NCBI GenBank assembly: GCA_945910005.1
Contig: OX246744.1
Coordinates: 44,636,965-44,700,964, forward strand
DNA length: 64,000 nt
Source: Isoperla grammatica
Lineage: Eukaryota; Arthropoda; Insecta; Plecoptera; Perlodidae
Reading direction: 5' to 3'
The position numbers were made by a program, and so were the translations under genes. The first letter of the stretch is position 1. The number at the start of each line of letters is the position of its first letter. A model generated the notes under the pieces. That model worked only from the letters and a program-made list of their open reading frames with translations, made no database searches and was not told the DNA's origin. Below are positions 58,577 through 64,000 of this stretch, piece by piece.

Positions 58577-61500
58577 ATGGAGCGATTTAACTACTTAGAC
58601 TTAGACCAAGGAGTCGCCAACCGATCAGTTGCTGGACACCTCAACTTAACTGCTAGACCTGCCAGTACTGATGGAGCATCCAGTTCATCGACTAGACAAC
58701 CGCAAAACACAATGATATCGGTACAGGAGATGCTAAACGTCATGATCGAGGAAAACCGCCGTAGGGACCAAGCTTTCATGCAACTGGTAACTACCATAAC
58801 CTCAAACCAACCGACCGCAACCACCAGGGATAATCAAGTCCACCTTATGCCAGACTTGGCAAGAAGTGTAAACAATTTTAACGGTGAGGGCAGTAGTGTG
58901 AATGCTTCGGAATGGCTCCATTCGCTGGAAGCTATGGCGAACCTTTACCATTGGCCTGACGAGGTTCTCTTAGAGACGGCCAGATCGCATTTGACGGGTG
59001 CCGCCAAACAGTGGTACTTAAATAAGTATGAAAGTTTTCAATCATGGTCCGACTTCAAAAGCTTGTACAAACGAACATTTGTAGTTCAAGTTAGTCTCCC
59101 CGAGCAATGGAAGCAAATGAATGATCGCTGCCAACGTCACGATGAAAGTGTATTCTTGTACTTTCACGAGAAGATTCGACTCTGTACTGCCATAAATCTT
59201 TCGTTCAATGATACGAAGAAGCAGTTAATCATCGGACTGTCTTCACGTAATCTTAGTTCACATCTAGCTGCGAGACAACATGATTCCAAGGAAGAACTTC
59301 TCCACGATATCCGTGACTTCCAGGAGATCGAACGCGAGAGAATTATCCGAGCAACTAACAACCGAAAGGATAACACGAAAAATCAAGACAATGTAAAGAA
59401 AACTCAATCTGCAAGAGGAACTCAACAACCAAGTACTCAACACTCGAATACAACTGAGGGCGCCGTTCCAAAGAATCAACCGCCTCCGTTTGTACCGGGT
59501 ACAATTCGCCGCAACAATAATCTTGTAAGTAGCCCCACGGAAGTTCAATGTTATAACTGCTACCAGAAGGGCCACATTTCAAAGGATTGTCCTCAACCGA
59601 AACGTCCATTTTACTGCACTATCTGCAAGCAAGAAGGGCATACTAAACGCCATTGTAACAACTCAGGAAGTTCAGGAACAAACACGAATGAAGTGATGCA
59701 TGTTAGTGGTGCTGAAGGGTTAGGGCCATCAAAATATATGCGAGTAGCAAGGTTAAACAACTGTGACGTGAATTCACTCATAGACCCTGGAAGCTCAAGC
59801 TGCGTCATACAAGCTAGTGCTGCCGTTCGATGTGGTCTAACGATAGAAAGTACGAACTCTACTTTAACCGGCTTTGGTGACAAATCCACAACCGTTCTGG
59901 GTAAGGCCACCACTAATCTGAGTATTGATGACGTTGTTGCCGAGAACATTTGTGTACTCATTGTGAAAGACGCTGCTCAACCAGTTGAACTTCTAGTTGG
60001 AAGAACGTGGACCGATTTACCTCATATTTCGTATGCCAAGATCAACAATAAATTGGTAATTGGGGGAAACGCGCAAGAGTTTATCCAAAACTTGACCACC
60101 TACTGTCCGAGTTCGGAGACTACGAACAAAGTGGAACTCGACGTCTTAGAAGATACCGTGATACCGCCAAATTCTATCTACTTTGTACGAGTACACACCA
60201 ACATGAACGACGAATGTGTTATGATCAATGGAGAAACCGACGAAAAGGCAATGCTTTTTAAACTGTCCAATGGAGAAACCGTCCTCCCAATAATGAACAA
60301 CTCCGACAAACAAAAAAATGTAGCAAAGGGTGATTGCGTAGCCCGAGGTGAAGTTGTCCAAATCAACCGTGAAAACCGTGAACTTCCTCCCAAAAATTGC
60401 AATGAACGGACCGAACGACAACCGATTAAACTTGACGACCTACAGATTGGTGAAAATGTAACCCAGGAGCAAGCAGAATCCTTATTGCAACTGGTAAACG
60501 AATACAGACACATTTTCGCCATGAACATGGCAGAACTTGGGTGCACCGACCTCACCGAGATGACCATTACCGAAGTGGAAGGCAGTAAACCGGTGACATC
60601 GAAACCCTACAAGACCACCGCCCGGGAACGAGAGACCATTCGAGGCATCGTTAAGGAATGGAAAGACCATGGCATAGTCACTGAAACTCACTCTGCGTAT
60701 GCTAGTCCCGTACTTTTAGTCAAGAAAAAGACTGGGGAAGAACGGCTCGTTATCGACTACCGAAAGCTTAACAGCCAGACTGTGAAGGACCATTGGCCAC
60801 TCCCAAATATTGATGAACAACTAGAACAGCTCTCCGGGGCAAAAATGTTTGTAGTACTTGACCTAGCTCACGGTTACCTACAAATACCGTTGAGTGAAGA
60901 GTCTAAGGAAAAGACTTCATTCGTCACTCCGGACGAAACCGGCAAATTTGAACGCCTTATTTTCGGTCTCACGAACGGCCCAGCTGAATTTCAGCGTTTA
61001 ATGAACAAGGCACTAGGGTCACTACGCAACACCATTGCAATGTGCTACCTGGATGACCTACTCATTCCCGCAAACTGCTGGGACGAGATGCTAGCACGAC
61101 TGAGGATGGTGTTTGATGCGTTAGCAGCAGCCAAACTCACCTTAAAACTATCGAAATGTGAGTTTGGCAAATCCAAGATCAATTACCTTGGATTCGCTAT
61201 ATCGGCAGGCCACATCAAACCGGGCGCTAGAAAAACCGAAGCTATCGGTCAATTTCCTGTTCCGAAGAACGTCCACGAGATACGACGCTTCCTTGGATTA
61301 ACCGGCTTCTTCAGACGTTTTATAAATCAGTATGCCGCACGATCTGAACCGTTAACACGTCTAACAAAAGCTGAAGCAAAATTCGAATGGCAGAGCGAAC
61401 ACCAAAAATCGTTCGAAGACTTACGGAACGCTCTCGTCAGTGAGCCTACTCTTGCTCTATACAATCCCCGTGCTCGTACCGAAGTACACACAGACGCGAG

Positions 61501-63232
61501 TAGCCACGGACTGGCAGGAATGCTACTTCAAGAGAGTACCGACAATAAACTACACCTCGTTTATTGCGTGAGTAAACGTACAAATCCGGCCGAGAAGTTC
61601 TACCATTCGAGCCGCCTTGAACTTATGGCTATTGTCTGGACTGTACAAAGACTTCGTTCATTCCTACTGGGAATCCATTTCACCATCGTGACAGATTGTC
61701 AAGCACTTGTATATTTGAACCAACAGAAGACATTGAACCCTGTAATTGCCAGAGCATATGACATCATACAAGAATTTGATTTCGACGTCCGACATCGAGC
61801 TGGTACCAAAATGCAACACGTAGATGCGCTGAGCCGTGCACCTGTTGAAGAGGCTAGCGAAACGATGGACGAGATGATTGCAGATCAATTGGAGGTATTG
61901 ATCACCATGACAATACCAGATCAGGTGTTAATGTTGCAGCGTGGAGATACCGAACTAATGCAGATGATCGACATCTTGGAGAAACCGAAAAATGAATTAA
62001 CAAAAGAAGAGAAAAACAAGACGAAGCACATCGAACTCAAGGATGGTCTTTTGTTTAGACGCGAAGATGACGGGGTATCGACCAAACTATATGTGATACC
62101 CAAATCGATGAGGAAAAGCATCGTTGTGAAGTGCCACGATCAAGCTGGTCACTTCTCACTTGACAGAACAGTTGCCAAAATAAGGGAACGCTATTGGTTT
62201 CCGAATCTACGGCGATATGTAAAAGACCACATCACTCACTGTTTCGAGTGCCTCTTACATAAGGTCCCCAGAGGACGTAAGCCAGGCCTCCTTAACCCCA
62301 TACCGCCAGGGAAACGACCGTTCCAGACGATAAATATCGATCATTTGGGACCCTTCCCACGAAGCAGTAAAGGGAACACTGTACTCTTAGTGATCGTGGA
62401 CAACCTAACCAAATTTGTCCACCTTTACGCATCAAGAGACACTTCCACTAAAAATGCACTAAAATGCATGGATGCATTTGTTGATGAGCGAGGCCTACCT
62501 GATACCATAATCAGTGACCGAGGCACATGTTTCTCGTCTCATATGTTCGAAGAATACTGTAGAACAAACGGCATAAAGCATGTACTCAACTCGCCACGAC
62601 ATGCCCGTGCAAATGGCCAGGTCGAGAGAGTTAATGCTACTGTTCTGCCACTTATTGCCATCGCCATTAAGAATCCTCAACACCGAGATTGGGATCTTAA
62701 CCTAAGACCCATTCAACGAGACCTCAACTCGTCGATCAACAAAACTACGGATCGTTCACCATTTGAAATCTTACATGGATATAAACCGCAGTACAACGAT
62801 GGATTGTTAAGTCACGCAACCGACATTGCAGAAAATGTGGAATGGCAGCAACCATCCCTGTTACAAGAAGAAACCTATAATAGGATTCTCGAAGGGCAAG
62901 TCTCAGCGAAAAGATCGTTTGACCGCCGTCACTTCATTGGTGTCAAGTATGCCAGAGGGGACATTGTAGTCATGCGAAGAGCCCCTGTGCAAACAGGAAG
63001 TCCAACCAAGGCCCAAAACAAGTACCGTGGACCTTTGGTTGTTACGGAAGCTCTTCCGGGCGACACTTACCGGGTCACGCAACTCAAACAAGGAGATGGC
63101 GAGCGATTGTACGTGACAACAGCCCATGTGAGTCAACTAAAGCAGTGGCGAGGACATGAAGAAGATGACGGACGACCTGTCCGAAGAGGGCGAGGAAGAC
63201 TTCGACTCTCCCACCCCTACCAACGACGATGA
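58577..63232 (+). CDS. gypsy gag-pol polyprotein
   Basis: A 1551-residue single frame that copies and integrates the element. Capsid-like region about 95-260. Two CCHC knuckles (CYNCYQKGHISKDC 325-338, CTICKQEGHTKRHC 347-360). Retropepsin LIDPGSS at 401-407 with Asp403, where most relatives have DTG or DSG. Reverse transcriptase with D762 in VVLDLAHGYLQI and YLDD at 824-827. RNase H D973, E1015, D1040. Integrase zinc motif H1187, H1192, C1222, C1225 and catalytic D1255, D1314, E1350. A chromodomain is not evident. The gypsy order RT-RH-IN is clear. The last about 20 residues (RRGRGRLRLSHPYQRR) look like out-of-frame reading; the usual pol tail is in the next frame (63165-63305). Confidence 0.93.
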   Translation: MERFNYLDLDQGVANRSVAGHLNLTARPASTDGASSSSTRQPQNTMISVQEMLNVMIEENRRRDQAFMQLVTTITSNQPTATTRDNQVHLMPDLARSVNNFNGEGSSVNASEWLHSLEAMANLYHWPDEVLLETARSHLTGAAKQWYLNKYESFQSWSDFKSLYKRTFVVQVSLPEQWKQMNDRCQRHDESVFLYFHEKIRLCTAINLSFNDTKKQLIIGLSSRNLSSHLAARQHDSKEELLHDIRDFQEIERERIIRATNNRKDNTKNQDNVKKTQSARGTQQPSTQHSNTTEGAVPKNQPPPFVPGTIRRNNNLVSSPTEVQCYNCYQKGHISKDCPQPKRPFYCTICKQEGHTKRHCNNSGSSGTNTNEVMHVSGAEGLGPSKYMRVARLNNCDVNSLIDPGSSSCVIQASAAVRCGLTIESTNSTLTGFGDKSTTVLGKATTNLSIDDVVAENICVLIVKDAAQPVELLVGRTWTDLPHISYAKINNKLVIGGNAQEFIQNLTTYCPSSETTNKVELDVLEDTVIPPNSIYFVRVHTNMNDECVMINGETDEKAMLFKLSNGETVLPIMNNSDKQKNVAKGDCVARGEVVQINRENRELPPKNCNERTERQPIKLDDLQIGENVTQEQAESLLQLVNEYRHIFAMNMAELGCTDLTEMTITEVEGSKPVTSKPYKTTARERETIRGIVKEWKDHGIVTETHSAYASPVLLVKKKTGEERLVIDYRKLNSQTVKDHWPLPNIDEQLEQLSGAKMFVVLDLAHGYLQIPLSEESKEKTSFVTPDETGKFERLIFGLTNGPAEFQRLMNKALGSLRNTIAMCYLDDLLIPANCWDEMLARLRMVFDALAAAKLTLKLSKCEFGKSKINYLGFAISAGHIKPGARKTEAIGQFPVPKNVHEIRRFLGLTGFFRRFINQYAARSEPLTRLTKAEAKFEWQSEHQKSFEDLRNALVSEPTLALYNPRARTEVHTDASSHGLAGMLLQESTDNKLHLVYCVSKRTNPAEKFYHSSRLELMAIVWTVQRLRSFLLGIHFTIVTDCQALVYLNQQKTLNPVIARAYDIIQEFDFDVRHRAGTKMQHVDALSRAPVEEASETMDEMIADQLEVLITMTIPDQVLMLQRGDTELMQMIDILEKPKNELTKEEKNKTKHIELKDGLLFRREDDGVSTKLYVIPKSMRKSIVVKCHDQAGHFSLDRTVAKIRERYWFPNLRRYVKDHITHCFECLLHKVPRGRKPGLLNPIPPGKRPFQTINIDHLGPFPRSSKGNTVLLVIVDNLTKFVHLYASRDTSTKNALKCMDAFVDERGLPDTIISDRGTCFSSHMFEEYCRTNGIKHVLNSPRHARANGQVERVNATVLPLIAIAIKNPQHRDWDLNLRPIQRDLNSSINKTTDRSPFEILHGYKPQYNDGLLSHATDIAENVEWQQPSLLQEETYNRILEGQVSAKRSFDRRHFIGVKYARGDIVVMRRAPVQTGSPTKAQNKYRGPLVVTEALPGDTYRVTQLKQGDGERLYVTTAHVSQLKQWRGHEEDDGRPVRRGRGRLRLSHPYQRR

Positions 63233-63305
63233 CGTGCAAACAGCTGCAGTCCCAAAGGAAACCCGATTAAGACGAAAGCCTCAATATCTGAGAGACTATG
63301 TTTAG
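63165..63305 (+). CDS. gypsy pol C-terminal tail in the shifted frame
   Basis: 46 codons overlapping the end of gag-pol: MTDDLSEEGEEDF, then an acidic stretch and the ending RRKPQYLRDYV. A basic R-R-P-YL-DYV tail is a common end of gypsy integrases, so this is probably the true C-terminus after a one-base frame change rather than a separate protein. Confidence 0.5.
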   Translation: MTDDLSEEGEEDFDSPTPTNDDDVQTAAVPKETRLRRKPQYLRDYV

Positions 63306-63624
63306 ATTCTAAGAAAACAAAGATGGGCAATTAATCATGTTAAACTACGTGGAAGTGTTATCAATTGCATATCGTGTTGTAGTAATCTTAAAATTCATGC
63401 CCTACTAGTATGTGTATCCTAATCACTTATCATTGTATGTTGTGTTTTTTGTTTTTTTTGTATGAAGTATCATTCATTATAAGCCTATATTTTTAAAAAA
63501 GTTCAACTTCACAACTGTAAAACTAAATGTATTTAAATATGATGTAATGTAAGAATTGGATATTAAGAATGTTACCGTAAACATAGACCTACAATCGAGG
63601 CCGATTAATTACAGAATGGCCGAA
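63306..63624 (+). other. gypsy 3-prime untranslated region
   Basis: AT-rich, no ORF. The bases before the LTR (ACAGAATGGCCGAA) make a poor polypurine tract. Confidence 0.5.
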
Positions 63625-63977
63625 TGTTATCGTTTTGTACCACCGTTTAAATTGCGCGCTCCTCGAGGAAGGCACGCGCGCTCGAGAGGACGCGAACACG
63701 ACCGAAGACTGGGTAGTACACCGAGGCCAGTGGAAGAGGGTAGACCGACACCCTATACGATACCGCCACACCGTTGGAACACCGTTTTTCTTTTGTATAC
63801 CGCTTTGTGTTTTGTTTTCAAGTTATCTCTACACATTAAATTAATCAATAAATCAATCAGTTAAATAAGTCAACAATCGAGTGATTTGTAAGTTGTAACC
63901 TACTCCAATCACGCTCCCAACCGAATGGAACCGATCCAAGAGCCTGGTCTACCGAACGACTAACCAAGCTTTTAACA
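63625..63977 (+). repeat. gypsy 3-prime LTR
   Basis: 353 bp, apparently identical to 57766-58118. Confidence 0.9.
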
Positions 63978-64000
63978 TCACGTTGGTTCAGTTTAAGTCT

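Larger units (their letters stand above)
57766..63977 (+). mobile_element. Ty3/gypsy LTR retrotransposon, nearly complete
   Basis: 6212 bp: 353-bp LTR, leader of 458 bp, one gag-pol frame, 3-prime region, second 353-bp LTR. I see no difference between the two LTRs, so the insertion is young. Expected 4-6 bp target duplications are not found (TAAAC on the left, TCACG on the right), which suggests a recombinant between two insertions or damaged flanks. Confidence 0.9.

Overview
This is a metazoan nuclear window: long AT-rich stretches without genes, very dense transposons and a tandem gene family. Penelope-like, Ty1/copia and Ty3/gypsy retroelements occur beside many small DNA transposons. Together with AGGCCTA-rich low-complexity DNA this suggests a marine invertebrate. 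An echinoderm or hemichordate is only a low-confidence guess.

Layout. 1-8904 is transposon ground: a fragment of a hAT/ZMYM-like transposase, a Penelope-like element that inserted as an inverted composite (792-4369, 12-bp target duplication), a 954-bp hAT derivative (5011-5964) and a foldback element (6784-7101). 8905-57345 is one tandem array of four units (A partial, then B, C, D). My estimate is about 6.4 kb per unit once the insertions are subtracted. Each unit carries one minus-strand, single-exon gene for a protein that joins a seven-bladed RCC1-type propeller to a SIAH-type RING finger, SIAH-type zinc fingers and a SINA substrate-binding domain. Copies A, B and C are open. Copy D is dead: it has two nonsense codons and a rearranged copia element. 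57346-57765 is spacer, and 57766-63977 is a Ty3/gypsy element with apparently identical LTRs.

Most interesting point. Across the four paralogues, the framing residues of each RCC1 repeat and the RING-SINA half are well conserved. The two residues inside each CG-x-x-H(T/S) motif, and the x positions of each G-x-N-x-x-G motif, change from copy to copy. In a propeller these equivalent positions should recur once per blade on one face. The array therefore looks like a locally duplicating E3 ubiquitin ligase family with a diversifying recognition surface. I do not recall a described RCC1-RING-SINA system of this kind, but I could not search.

The transposons date the array. Many insertions have exact target duplications and a paralogous empty site in a sister unit, which allowed base-level boundaries. 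Unit D shares one insertion with B that C lacks, and another with C that A and B lack, so the units have exchanged sequence or were duplicated in a reticulate order.

No CRISPR, operon, rRNA or convincing intact tRNA is present. Coordinates of repeat-unit edges are accurate to roughly 10-50 bases; elements with target duplications are given to the base.
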